DNA of 28,430 nt, taken from Gordoniibacillus chartarius. GTDB lineage: Bacteria > Bacillota > Bacilli > Paenibacillales > NBRC-103111. This document shows, in pieces, positions 8,906-17,299 of this stretch; the first letter of the stretch is position 1; each line of letters starts with the position of its first letter. The DNA lies in the NCBI RefSeq assembly GCF_042432825.1, contig NZ_JBHLWN010000080.1, positions 1-28,430 of the forward strand. The letters are read 5' to 3'. Below the pieces are notes generated by a model. That model had not been told where the DNA came from. It made no database searches and saw only the letters and a program-made list of their open reading frames with translations. The translations under genes were made by a program, and so were the position numbers.

Positions 8906-10936
8906 ATGATTACTATGCAAGCGCCTTATATTTCAAGAGTAAAAATTTCAAATTATCGTAATTTTAAATATGTAGATGTTGAACTTAGAGATAAGCAGGT
9001 TATAATTGGCGAAAACAATGTTGGTAAAACGAACTTTCTTAGAGCAATCCAATTAATCCTCGATCCTAACCTAAGTGACCAAGATCGATATTTAGAAGAA
9101 ACGGATTTCTATAATGGTTTGGAATCACCTATGAAAAAGGGGGAAATTATTGAAATAGTTATAGAAATTAAACGTTTTAGTCATAACAAAAATCTTCTTT
9201 GTCAACTCAGTGACGCTACTGTAAAGACCAGTCCTGATACCTTGAGGCTTACATATCGCTATTTTCCTAGATTTCGAGAAGATGGAACCATAGAGAATTA
9301 TAGTTATAAAATATTTAAGGGTGATAATGAAGATATTGAATTCACTCACTTAGACCGAAAGTATCTCAATATTAAAGTTATTAAAGCATTACGAGATGTT
9401 GAAGCTGAAATTAAAAATTCAAGGAAGTCGCCTTTAAGTGTTTTACTGAAAGCATACAATATTGAAAAATCAAAATTAGAGGCTATTGCGGATAATATAA
9501 AGGCACAAAATGACCAGGTGTTAACTTTAGGAGAACTGAAAGATTTAAACAATAGAATAAATGATAGATTTAAAGAGTTTATCGATCTCGATCCAGAGTC
9601 AATTGAATTAGCTACTAATGAAGTGAATACAAATAGGATTCTAAACACATTAAAAGTGCTTCTTGGTGGAAGATCAGTGGGTGATACCAGCCTGGGCCTA
9701 ACAAACATTCTATATATTACGTTGATGTTACTTGCCATTGAAGATAGAACCATTCCTTCCTTTTTAAATCCTATTTTGTATCAGGAATTAATAAAAAAAG
9801 ATAAATCGGGTATCTTGGAAAAAGCATATAAGTCAGATGAAGAAGGAAACAAAATACTCAAGGACAAATTGAGTTCAAAACTTGAAAGGGAACTATACGA
9901 GTTCATGGATATGCATAATCCAATAGACGAAGGAGCGACTATCTTAGCTATAGAAGAACCCGAAGCACATTTGCATCCATCAATTCAACGAACAATATAC
10001 AAAGATGTATTCAGTCGATCAACCAATTCTGTTATAATGACGACTCATTCGACTCACATAGCTTCAATAACACCTTTACAATCGATTTTGCACCTTTATA
10101 GAGGGAAGAAAGGAGCAACAAAAGCACTTTCAAGTGCGACCCTTTCCTTGGATGATGAAGAGTATAACGATTTAGCGAGATATATAGATGCCAATCGAGG
10201 GGAGATTTATTTTGGAAAAGGTGTTCTGCTTGTCGAAGGGATAACAGAAGAATATCTAGTTCCGGTATTTGCTGATTTGATGGGTAAGTCGTTAGATTAT
10301 AAAGGTATTATTGTTTGTAATATTAACTCAACTAATTTTTCCCCATATATTAAATTACTAGAACAACTGGGAATTCCATATGCTGTTGTTACCGACGGAG
10401 ACTACTATGAGATTATTGGTGGAAAAAGAAATTATCATCTTCTTAACAACAATTCCAAGAATCCTATCGGTTATTTGGGACTGGAGATTATAGAAAGAGT
10501 AATTCTTGAGAATAACATACTTGAGTCTAATGAGATTCCAAAAGAATATGATAAAAAAGATGAGTTATTTCGTAAGAAGGGGTTCTTTACTGGATACTGT
10601 ACGGCTGAAGTGGATATTATGGAAAAATGCTACGAAGACAAAGCGAGTAGAGATGTTATTATTCAAGTTTTTAATGAGCTAACATCAGGTGGAGAGCAGC
10701 AGAAACAAAATTTTGTCGAAAATTTTGAAAAAGGTGATTTTTGGGCTTGCTTGCGTCAAATAGAATCATCCCATAGTAGAATCGGTAAGGGGAGATTTGC
10801 CCAACGTTTGGCGCAATATTGTACCTTGGATCATATCCCAGAACACATTGAAGGGGCAATTGAGTATATCTGCAAGAGAGTAGAGGAAGATGATTCAGAT
10901 GGAGACGATGTACGAGAAGAAGCTCAAGCAAATTAA
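8906..10936 (+). CDS. OLD-family ATP-dependent nuclease (Gabija GajA-like)
   Basis: 676 residues from ATG 8906; ATG 8915 is also possible, because AAGAG at 8901-8905 lies 9 bases before it. The N-terminal ABC/SMC-type ATPase has SNYRNF, Walker A GENNVGKT (35-42), Walker B LAIEEPEAHLHPS (E350/E351) and the TTHSTHIAS switch. The C-terminal Toprim domain has LLVEGITEE (E444) and TDGD (D497, D499). Class 2 OLD nucleases pair with a UvrD-like helicase, as in Gabija, where GajA cuts DNA when nucleotide levels fall. The downstream helicase gene overlaps by about 47 bases. The protein is somewhat longer than the prototype GajA (under 600 residues as I recall), so it may be a diverged subtype. The gene is AT-rich, unlike hsdM and hsdR. 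Confidence 0.85.
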   Translation: MITMQAPYISRVKISNYRNFKYVDVELRDKQVIIGENNVGKTNFLRAIQLILDPNLSDQDRYLEETDFYNGLESPMKKGEIIEIVIEIKRFSHNKNLLCQLSDATVKTSPDTLRLTYRYFPRFREDGTIENYSYKIFKGDNEDIEFTHLDRKYLNIKVIKALRDVEAEIKNSRKSPLSVLLKAYNIEKSKLEAIADNIKAQNDQVLTLGELKDLNNRINDRFKEFIDLDPESIELATNEVNTNRILNTLKVLLGGRSVGDTSLGLTNILYITLMLLAIEDRTIPSFLNPILYQELIKKDKSGILEKAYKSDEEGNKILKDKLSSKLERELYEFMDMHNPIDEGATILAIEEPEAHLHPSIQRTIYKDVFSRSTNSVIMTTHSTHIASITPLQSILHLYRGKKGATKALSSATLSLDDEEYNDLARYIDANRGEIYFGKGVLLVEGITEEYLVPVFADLMGKSLDYKGIIVCNINSTNFSPYIKLLEQLGIPYAVVTDGDYYEIIGGKRNYHLLNNNSKNPIGYLGLEIIERVILENNILESNEIPKEYDKKDELFRKKGFFTGYCTAEVDIMEKCYEDKASRDVIIQVFNELTSGGEQQKQNFVENFEKGDFWACLRQIESSHSRIGKGRFAQRLAQYCTLDHIPEHIEGAIEYICKRVEEDDSDGDDVREEAQAN

Positions 10937-12695
10937 GCAAGATGAACAACAATATGATGCTTTTCGTTCACTTGAAAATACAGTAGTACTTGCGGGGCCG
11001 GGAAGTGGAAAAACAACAGTCTTGACATTAAAAATAATGATGCTCCTTTCGGAAGTTATTAAACCTCCGAGGGGATTGGCATGTTTAACTTATAGTAATG
11101 AAGCAGCGAAGGAATTCAAAAAACGTCTAAAGATCCTCGGCTATAAAGAAAGAGGAAATGTTTTCTTAGGTACAGTTCATTCATTTTGTATAGCTGAGGT
11201 CATTACAAAGTTTGCACATTTATTTCCCAAATACAATGTCCCCTTGCCTCTTAAGATAATATCTTCAAAAAAGAAATATCAATTGTTTCAACGTGTTAGA
11301 GAGGAACTGAATATTCCTGAAAAGGACTTAAGTATAACAGAGATGGATAGTGAACGTAGTCTCAACATAAAAGGAAGATCACAAGTAAATATACCGTCAT
11401 ATGATCTAGCATTAAAGGCAGCAAATTTATTTGAACAGAAACTTAGAATTGCTAATTATGTGGACTTTACTGCAATTATACAGTATGCAACGCAGTTGAT
11501 ACAAAACGAAGAATATGTCAGAAAATGCTTAGAAGCCAAATTTCCTTGGATTCTAATAGATGAGTATCAAGACTTGGGTAGGCCTCTGCATGAGATGATT
11601 CTTTCAATGATGGATGGTACAAAAATCCATTTTTTTGCCGTTGGTGATCCTGACCAATCTATTTATGGATTTAATGGTGCTGTTCCGGATTATCTATTGG
11701 AATTATCGCGGTTTCCAAACATTAGGGAAATAAGACTTCAGACTAACTACCGAAGTAATCAAGATATTATAGATGCCTCAGAGGTTGCCTTAGATCCAAG
11801 TGAGAGTCGCAATTACAGAGCCGGAACAAGAAAAAACGAAAAGGCTCAGTTTTGTTTTAAAGTGTGTGAAAGGGATATGATTGATCAATATAACTTTGTT
11901 GTTAATGAAGTAATCCCACAGAATTTAGAAATAGGGGTACCCTTAGAGGAAATTGCAATTCTTGTCGCCAATAAATATCAGATCAAAGAACTGGGTGAAA
12001 TACTTGATAAAGCTGGGATTCCCTATTATGCTGTCAAACATGAGTTCGAACGTACACATGTTGTAACTTGGTTAGAGGATTGTGCCAATTGGTTAATCAA
12101 TCCAGAACATATTTCATTTGAATCAATATTTACATTTTGGAAGAGTTTTCTAACTCGCCATGGTGTCGATGTTTCTGGTTCACAAGTTATACTGGAAAAG
12201 AGAAAACTCTACGACTTATTAAAAAGAAGTGTAGCTAACAGCGAGCAACTTGTAGATTGGATTCACTGGATGCTAAAAAATACTGGGTTGAGGGAACTTC
12301 TTGAAAATACAGATATATATCCCGATGAACTTGAAAACCTGGATAATTTAATTAAGGTTGCTAAAGAGGGGATGTTTGCAGAATTTACCCTTCGCCAGTT
12401 TAGTCAATTGGGCAAACCCGTGAACCAAGTGACTATAAGCACTCGGCATTCCTCAAAGGGATTGGAATTTGAAACGATTGTATTATTAGGAATGGAAGAA
12501 GGGAGTTTTCCTAGCTACAGGAGCACAACCGAAAGAAAAATTAGAGAAGAACACCGCATTTTTTTCGTATGTGTGAGTAGAGCTAAAAGTCGGTGTTATC
12601 TTGTTAGATCAAAGATACAAAGAGGTTATTCTCAGAAGCCATCGCGCTTTTGGACTGCTCTTTATAACTGGAATCGCGAACGTTTCAGTTCATGA
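10890..12695 (+). CDS. UvrD/PcrA-like helicase (Gabija GajB-like)
   Basis: 601 residues, an SF1A helicase. Walker A AGPGSGKTT is at about 35-43. Motif II DEYQD is at about 224-228, followed by VGDPDQSIYGFNGA, the NYRSN motif, TRHSSKGLEFETIVLLGMEEG and motif VI EEHRIFFVCVSRAKS (from about 553). It overlaps the nuclease gene by about 47 bases from ATG 10890; ATGs at 10899 and 10905 are alternatives, with AGAGG at 10882-10886 better placed for 10899. The overlap and order match gajA-gajB. In that system GajB is thought to act with GajA on DNA ends. No terminator is evident after it. Confidence 0.85.
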   Translation: MIQMETMYEKKLKQIKQDEQQYDAFRSLENTVVLAGPGSGKTTVLTLKIMMLLSEVIKPPRGLACLTYSNEAAKEFKKRLKILGYKERGNVFLGTVHSFCIAEVITKFAHLFPKYNVPLPLKIISSKKKYQLFQRVREELNIPEKDLSITEMDSERSLNIKGRSQVNIPSYDLALKAANLFEQKLRIANYVDFTAIIQYATQLIQNEEYVRKCLEAKFPWILIDEYQDLGRPLHEMILSMMDGTKIHFFAVGDPDQSIYGFNGAVPDYLLELSRFPNIREIRLQTNYRSNQDIIDASEVALDPSESRNYRAGTRKNEKAQFCFKVCERDMIDQYNFVVNEVIPQNLEIGVPLEEIAILVANKYQIKELGEILDKAGIPYYAVKHEFERTHVVTWLEDCANWLINPEHISFESIFTFWKSFLTRHGVDVSGSQVILEKRKLYDLLKRSVANSEQLVDWIHWMLKNTGLRELLENTDIYPDELENLDNLIKVAKEGMFAEFTLRQFSQLGKPVNQVTISTRHSSKGLEFETIVLLGMEEGSFPSYRSTTERKIREEHRIFFVCVSRAKSRCYLVRSKIQRGYSQKPSRFWTALYNWNRERFSS

Positions 12696-12863
12696 GTGCA
12701 CTGGATAACGTTACGTTTACAACGTATTAAGGTTGAAATACGATGATGGATCTTATCGCTATTTACCTAATAATTCATACAGTCTTGGTTTTCTATGACA
12801 CATCGCCTAATCGCTGTATTAGAATTATTCCGGTTATGAGGAAATAATGTAGGAGCGGGTTTT

Positions 12864-13664
12864 ATGGTTGATATTAAAAGAAAACCCTTTAATGAAGGCG
12901 AACTGGAGTCACTATGTAAGATTATTGCGGATACTAATTATGGACTGACTGGTTCACAAATTGAATATTATCTAAGAGCGACTGGAATCGTCGACATAGA
13001 CCCTACTAACACGAAATGGAAGCGACTTTATAATGCCTTAGTGCATAGGCAAAACGAAACTCAGGCTGGTAACTGTGTTTTAGCTTTTATTGCAAAATCG
13101 TTAGCTCCCTCAAGATTTGTTGGTAATTCGGATTTTTATCGAACTCTTCTTGAGAGGATAAATACAGTTTTACTTTTTCACGGACTTGAATTTCAAGAAG
13201 ATGGTAAATTTCATAATGTAAAAATAGCCAGTACACTTTCAGAAGCTGAGATTCGAGCATCGAAATTAAAAGAGATTATTGCCAATAGAAAACTACACAG
13301 TCATCTATTAAAATTTTGTCGCGCCGAGCTACTACAAAACAATTACTTTCATGCAGTCTTAGAGGCCACTAAGAGTATCGCATCAATGATCAGAGAGAAA
13401 ACTAGTTTTACGAGTGACGGAGCAGCATTGATAGATGAGGCCTTTTCTGGTGATAACCCTGTTTTAAAGATAAATTCATTTCAAACTGAGTCAGAAAAAA
13501 GTGAACAAAAAGGATTCGTGAATTTAGCTAAGGGATTGTTTGGGACTTTTAGGAACCCAACTGCTCACTCTGCAAAAATCGAATGGAGCATGTCAGAAGA
13601 GGACGCCATTGATCTGTTTACTCTGGCGTCATATGTGTTAAGACGCATCGAGAAAAGCAGCTGA
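12864..13664 (+). CDS. TIGR02391 / Hypoth_Ymh family protein, HEPN-like abortive-infection candidate
   Basis: 266 residues. The C-terminal block (about 212-264) carries the family hallmark GFVNLAKGLFGTFRNPTAH. The segment RNPTAH gives the R-x4-H pattern of HEPN ribonucleases. The N-terminal part looks like a helical DNA-binding or sensing region (LTGSQIEYYLRATGI). AGGAG at 12851-12855 precedes the ATG. It lies 168 bases after the helicase gene in the same direction and shares its AT-rich composition, so it may be a third component or an independent abortive-infection gene at the edge of the island. RNase activity is inferred from the motif alone. Confidence 0.75.
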   Translation: MVDIKRKPFNEGELESLCKIIADTNYGLTGSQIEYYLRATGIVDIDPTNTKWKRLYNALVHRQNETQAGNCVLAFIAKSLAPSRFVGNSDFYRTLLERINTVLLFHGLEFQEDGKFHNVKIASTLSEAEIRASKLKEIIANRKLHSHLLKFCRAELLQNNYFHAVLEATKSIASMIREKTSFTSDGAALIDEAFSGDNPVLKINSFQTESEKSEQKGFVNLAKGLFGTFRNPTAHSAKIEWSMSEEDAIDLFTLASYVLRRIEKSS

Positions 13665-13800
13665 AGTGTTTTCAACCCATGGATTTATAAAAACTTTCAA
13701 CGTGACATCCGAAAATATAGGGGATCTATTTGGTGGCTACCGCTGCCATTAACGATGTCAATACTTAAGAGTAAATTGTACTGCAGGTGAGTTTTAGGGA

Positions 13801-13955
13801 CTGACTATAATGTAATTATAAGGTACAAACTTTAATGTCATTGATTATTGAACGAACTTTCTTAGGAAACCAACTATAATGTAACTTATATATAAAGACA
13901 AAGATTCAAAAATGCTTGATTTTATTGGTTTTTTAAAGAACCAACTTTAATGTCA
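13801..13955. repeat. Four 15-bp direct repeats, consensus CNNACTWTAATGTMA
   Basis: Copies are at 13801-13815, 13826-13840, 13870-13884 and 13941-13955. They alternate between a TATAATGTAA form (copies 1 and 3) and a TTTAATGTCA form (copies 2 and 4). The motif was not noticed elsewhere in the window. The copies are interpreted as transposase-binding sites of the element end. Confidence 0.75.
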
Positions 13956-13962
13956 CTGAACA
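13801..13962. mobile_element. End of a Tn7/Tn552/Mu-like transposon (TGT terminus with repeated transposase-binding sites)
   Basis: Read on the minus strand from 13962 inward, the segment starts TGTTCAGTGACATTAAAG. It contains four copies of a 15-bp motif in the same orientation with widening spacing. This is the layout of ends bound by DDE transposases of the TnsB/TniA/Mu type. At 13963 the sequence switches abruptly into a lipoprotein gene that is cut mid-domain. No transposase gene or second end is visible in the window. The 300-base stretch 13665-13962 contains no other gene that I can support. Confidence 0.6.
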
Positions 13963-14184
13963 CTGAATGGAAATCTGTTCGTCCTTTCCGCTTTGCGGTG
14001 CAGAATCGGCAAATTTCCAAACGGCCTGAACTTGCGACGTATTGGTTGATTCTTTTCCGCCGGACGGCTGATTATGTTGATTGTGATCCATGCCCGGCAT
14101 CGTCTGATTTTGCTTTGGTTTTTGAGCGCAGGCTGAAAGCAGTACAATGGTCAAACAAATGACAAATAACCAGCGAAAGTTCAC
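13933..14184 (-). pseudogene. YtkA/FixH-like lipoprotein, 3' end removed by transposon insertion
   Basis: GTG start at 14184 with AAGGGG about 9 bases upstream. The lipoprotein signal is clear: basic start, hydrophobic stretch LFVICLTIVLLSAC, with Cys as the lipidation site. A His/Met-rich linker (MPGMDHNQHNQ) follows, then the beginning of an immunoglobulin-like YtkA-type domain (QAVWKFADSAPQSGKDEQISIQ). The native frame stops being recognisable at 13963; the last residues to the TAA at 13933 are encoded by the transposon end. The rest of the domain is missing. The linker and neighbours suggest periplasmic-side copper handling. Confidence 0.7.
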
Positions 14185-14213
14185 GTAAACCGACCCCTTA
14201 TTTCGGTTGTTTT

Positions 14214-14237
14214 GAAAAAAGGGAGCAGTTGCTCCCT
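14214..14237 (-). terminator. Terminator downstream of the copper-storage gene
   Basis: GGGAGCA/TGCTCCC inverted repeat (14221-14236) followed on the minus strand by a run of six T. It lies between the csp gene and the truncated lipoprotein gene. Confidence 0.85.
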
Positions 14238-14246
14238 CTGCCATGA

Positions 14247-14588
14247 TTAAGCAGCCATTTTTCTGCACTCGTCGGCGCATTTTTTGCAAAGATCGGCACA
14301 TTTTTGGCAATGTTCATCTTTGAATTTGCCGCATTCCGCGGCGCAAGCATCGCAAATGGTTGCACATACATTACAAATTTGCTTGGCATACGAACTATCC
14401 CGTGACATGAATTGAGATGCCAACGAGCATATGTCTGCGCAGTCCCGCAGTAACTGAATGCAGCGGACTCTTGCCTGTACATCGGGTTCATTCAAACAGG
14501 CGGTTAAGCAATGTTCACAAGCTTGAAGGCAGGCGTTGCAAGCATCGATACAAGTTTGACGTTGAGCTGTATGCATCATGACAGACAT
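14247..14588 (-). CDS. Four-helix-bundle copper-binding protein (Csp / DUF326)
   Basis: 113 residues from ATG 14588, chosen because GGAGAG lies just upstream on the minus strand; the open frame extends to 14660 without a site. Cysteines are spaced along four helices in CxxxC patterns: TCIDACNACLQACEHCLTAC, RDCADIC, QICNVCATICDACAAEC, and HCQKCADLCKKCADEC. Csp proteins store many Cu(I) ions in the bundle core. No signal peptide is visible, so it is likely a cytosolic Csp3-like store. It is divergent from the methyltransferase pseudogene and followed by its own terminator. Confidence 0.9.
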   Translation of the reverse strand: MSVMMHTAQRQTCIDACNACLQACEHCLTACLNEPDVQARVRCIQLLRDCADICSLASQFMSRDSSYAKQICNVCATICDACAAECGKFKDEHCQKCADLCKKCADECRKMAA

Positions 14589-14706
14589 GAAAAAGCTCTC
14601 CTTTCCAAAAACTGTGATGGTGTTAAACACATCATTTAGATTTCCCAAGCGAACCTTCAATATTCGTCAGTATAGGACATCCAATCCGTATCTGGGGGGT
14701 ATCATT

Positions 14707-15349
14707 ATGGATGAACGTAAGAAAATCATACCTGCACTTCGCTACAATTGGTTGACATCGCTTTACGATCCGATAATGCGTTGGACAATTCGTGTAGAGA
14801 CTTTTAAACATCAGTTGGTGACACAAGCAAATATCAGAGACAGGCATCGGGTACTTGAACGGGGACGCTTACACTTCTGATCAAAAAAATCCATCCGGAG
14901 CCAAAGTGGATGGACTTGATGGGGATGAGAAAGTGTTGGAGATTGCCCGTCATAAAATGTCTAAGCTTCATTCCGATATTCAATTTGTTCACGGATTCTC
15001 GTTCGAACTGCCTTATCCGGAGAATGCGTTCGACCGGGTTATCTCCAGCTTGATGTTTCATCATTTGACGCGGGAAGATAAAAGCAAAACGTTACATGAG
15101 GTTTATCGGGTTCTGCGGCCGGGCGGAGAACTGCATATTGCCGATTGGGGCAAAGCCCAAAATGCTATCATGCGAACCGCATTCTTTTCTGTTCAATTAC
15201 TTGACGGGTTCCTTACAACGACCGATCATGTAACCGGTGTGTTTCCGGAACTGATCCGAAAGGCTGGTTTTGCCGACGTCAAGGAGGAGAATCGATTCAT
15301 GACGGTATATGGTACCCTATCTTTATATAGCGCTAAAAAATTGGACTAA
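14707..15349 (+). pseudogene. Class I SAM-dependent methyltransferase (UbiE-like), frame-broken
   Basis: GGGGGG precedes ATG 14707. The N-terminal frame reads MDERKKIIPALRYNWLTSLYDPIMRW and ends in HRVLE. The C-terminal frame (from about 14910) gives VDGLDGDEKVLEIARHKM, FHHLTREDKSKTLHEVYRVLRPGGELHIADWG and more. Between them a third frame reads TGTLTLLIKK. The expected DLGCG of SAM motif I is missing just after VL at about 14858. This fits a deletion of about 13 bases, followed by a second one-base lesion at the A7 run 14883-14889 or near 14900. The shifts sum to the observed frame change. Without motif I no active enzyme is expected. Confidence 0.85.
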
Positions 15350-15351
15350 TG

Positions 15352-16416
15352 TTACTTTGGAAAACGAAGGTAGACCGTTGTACCTTTGTCGCTTTCGATC
15401 CACACTGTACCGCCATGCGCCTCAACTAACTTCTTGACAATCGTCAGGCCGATTCCGGCGCCGCCCATTTTCCGGTTTCGTGATTTGTCCACCCGATAAA
15501 ACCGTTCGAAAACATACGGCAAATCGTTCGGGGCAATGCCAGTTCCCGTGTCTTGTATAGCAATGAGAACCGTATCGTTTTCGTCTTGCACCTGTATTTT
15601 GACCTGCCCTTTTTCAGGTGTAAATTTGAGTGCGTTGGTTAAAACATTGACCAATACCTGTATGAAACGATCCCGATCGACATGCAGGCGGACAGAAAGA
15701 TGGGGCATCACGTCGAGTCGAACGCCTTTTTCCATAAACGCAGCAGCTACAATGCCCAAACTTTGTTGAATGAGCGTCGATAGATCTTCCGGTTTACGCT
15801 GCAAGCGAAAATGAGGGGAGTCCATCACCGTTAATTGTTCCAAATCGGCGACTAATGCGATGAGACGTTCAGTTTCTTCGTAACAAGCTCGCAGCCGTGC
15901 AGGCGTCGGATCCCAGATTTGGTCCAGCATGGCCTGCATATGGCTTTTCAGAGTGGCGAGAGGCGTCCTTAATTCATGGGCGATGTCTTGTGTCATCGTG
16001 ACACGTAATTTCTCTTGTTTCTGTAATTGTTCCGCAAGGTGATTTAAAGCTTTCCCAAGATCGGCGAGTTCGTCGTTGCCTCGGATGCTTGTCCGAACCG
16101 TAAGCTTTCCTCGTGTGATTTGTTCCGCCGCGTTTTTCATTTCTACGAGAGGTGCTGAAAGACGTTTGGCAACATAAAGGCTGATCATGATGGACAGAAG
16201 GACGGCTCCAACTAAAGTCCACATCATCGATTGAAGCAGAGCTTGTTCCAGATGGTAAGCCAGCCCCGGCAGGCTGTGATCCATCCCGTACTGGTCTTGG
16301 TACAATCTAAAATGATAATGGGTTCCTGCCATGAAGCTGATTCCCGCAATAAGCAAAATTCCCGATGCAACCCCGATCAAAAGCAGGGATAGGCGAAATT
16401 GCAACCCGCGTTTCAT
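15352..16416 (-). CDS. Sensor histidine kinase (BaeS/CpxA type)
   Basis: 354 residues. Two membrane segments (about 9-30 and 64-83) flank a very short extracytoplasmic loop with several His, Met and Asp (THYHF, YGMDH). HAMP is at about 80-132. The HisKA phosphoacceptor H147 is in AHELRTP. The ATPase domain has N257/N261, DTGTG (289-293) and GGAGIGL (318-324). The start overlaps the response-regulator stop by one base (TAATG), with GGAGGT in the regulator end as ribosome binding site. The signal is unknown; the neighbours make metal or envelope stress a reasonable guess. Confidence 0.93.
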   Translation of the reverse strand: MKRGLQFRLSLLLIGVASGILLIAGISFMAGTHYHFRLYQDQYGMDHSLPGLAYHLEQALLQSMMWTLVGAVLLSIMISLYVAKRLSAPLVEMKNAAEQITRGKLTVRTSIRGNDELADLGKALNHLAEQLQKQEKLRVTMTQDIAHELRTPLATLKSHMQAMLDQIWDPTPARLRACYEETERLIALVADLEQLTVMDSPHFRLQRKPEDLSTLIQQSLGIVAAAFMEKGVRLDVMPHLSVRLHVDRDRFIQVLVNVLTNALKFTPEKGQVKIQVQDENDTVLIAIQDTGTGIAPNDLPYVFERFYRVDKSRNRKMGGAGIGLTIVKKLVEAHGGTVWIESDKGTTVYLRFPK

Positions 16417-17108
16417 TATACACCTCCGACAAATCGATAACCTTTCCCATAAACGGTATGAATGTACTTCGGTTGTTTGGGATCGGGTTCAATTTTCTGG
16501 CGCAAATTTTTGATGTGCTGATCGATGGCGCGAGCATCCCCTTCGAAATCGAAGCCTAGAACTTTCTCCACCAATTCTTCGCGGGTAAACTGCCGCAGCG
16601 GGTGACGAGCCAGGACGAGCAGCAGTTTATACTCGCTTGGGGTCAAATTAACCGGTTCGCCGCGAGAAAACACTTCATTACGGGCCGAATCGATAACCAA
16701 TTCGTCATTGTGAAACGAGATTCGGTCTGCTAACAAGTAATGATCATCTGTCCGGCGCAGAATGGCCCGGACCCGGGCCACCAACTCGCGGGGATCGAAT
16801 GGCTTCGTCATATAATCATCAGCACCAATCGTGAGCCCCTGTATCCGGTTTTCTTCGGCAACTTTGGCGGTAAGCATCAGAATGGGAACGGATGAAAGTT
16901 TGCGTATCGTTTGACAAACCTGTTCGCCGGGAAAATCCGGCAGCATCAAATCAAGGATGACCAGATCGATCGGAGCGTTTCGTACCATTTGTAACGCCTC
17001 CGTTCCTGTACCGGCTTCCAAAGTACGAAACCCGTCTTTTTGCAAATAAGAAACCACCACATCACGTATTTTGTCTTCGTCATCTACCATTAAAATCGTC
17101 TTCATCAT
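16416..17108 (-). CDS. OmpR-family response regulator
   Basis: 230 residues from ATG 17108 (ATG 17105 also fits), chosen for AAGGGTG at 17114-17120 on the minus strand. The receiver has the acidic pocket D9/D10, phosphoacceptor D53 (VILDLML) and conserved MTAK/TKPFDP. The winged-helix DNA-binding domain ends NLRQKIEPDP and YGKGYRF. It forms a two-gene operon with the kinase and is divergent from the BNR-like membrane gene. The target operator is not identified. Confidence 0.95.
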   Translation of the reverse strand: MMKTILMVDDEDKIRDVVVSYLQKDGFRTLEAGTGTEALQMVRNAPIDLVILDLMLPDFPGEQVCQTIRKLSSVPILMLTAKVAEENRIQGLTIGADDYMTKPFDPRELVARVRAILRRTDDHYLLADRISFHNDELVIDSARNEVFSRGEPVNLTPSEYKLLLVLARHPLRQFTREELVEKVLGFDFEGDARAIDQHIKNLRQKIEPDPKQPKYIHTVYGKGYRFVGGV

Positions 17109-17202
17109 TGTTTCACCCTTGTTAAGCATTTTGTATTATTATGACAAAAAGTACAGACTAACACGAGGAGGGAGTTAAACTTGTGCAATTATATATAATT
17201 AT

Positions 17203-17217
17203 ACTACAATATGTAGT
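17203..17217. promoter_or_regulatory. BlaI/CopY-type operator 1, upstream of the BNR-like gene
   Basis: Perfect dyad ACTACA-ATA-TGTAGT. It contains a possible -10 TACAAT (17205-17210), 18 bases after a weak -35 TTGTGC (17181-17186). Same core as the sites at 21200 and 22546. TACA..TGTA dyads are bound by BlaI/MecI/CopY repressors. Confidence 0.8.
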
Positions 17218-17299
17218 GTTATGATAAAATGATGCGGGAATGTTTTTATCCTTGCAAAATGTTTATTTATCAGAATGGATCTGGAAGGAGATTTGCTTT

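Noticed and set aside
14613..14632. Imperfect dyad TGATG...CATCA between csp and the methyltransferase pseudogene
   Set aside because: The inner bases do not pair and no second copy was found; insufficient for an operator.
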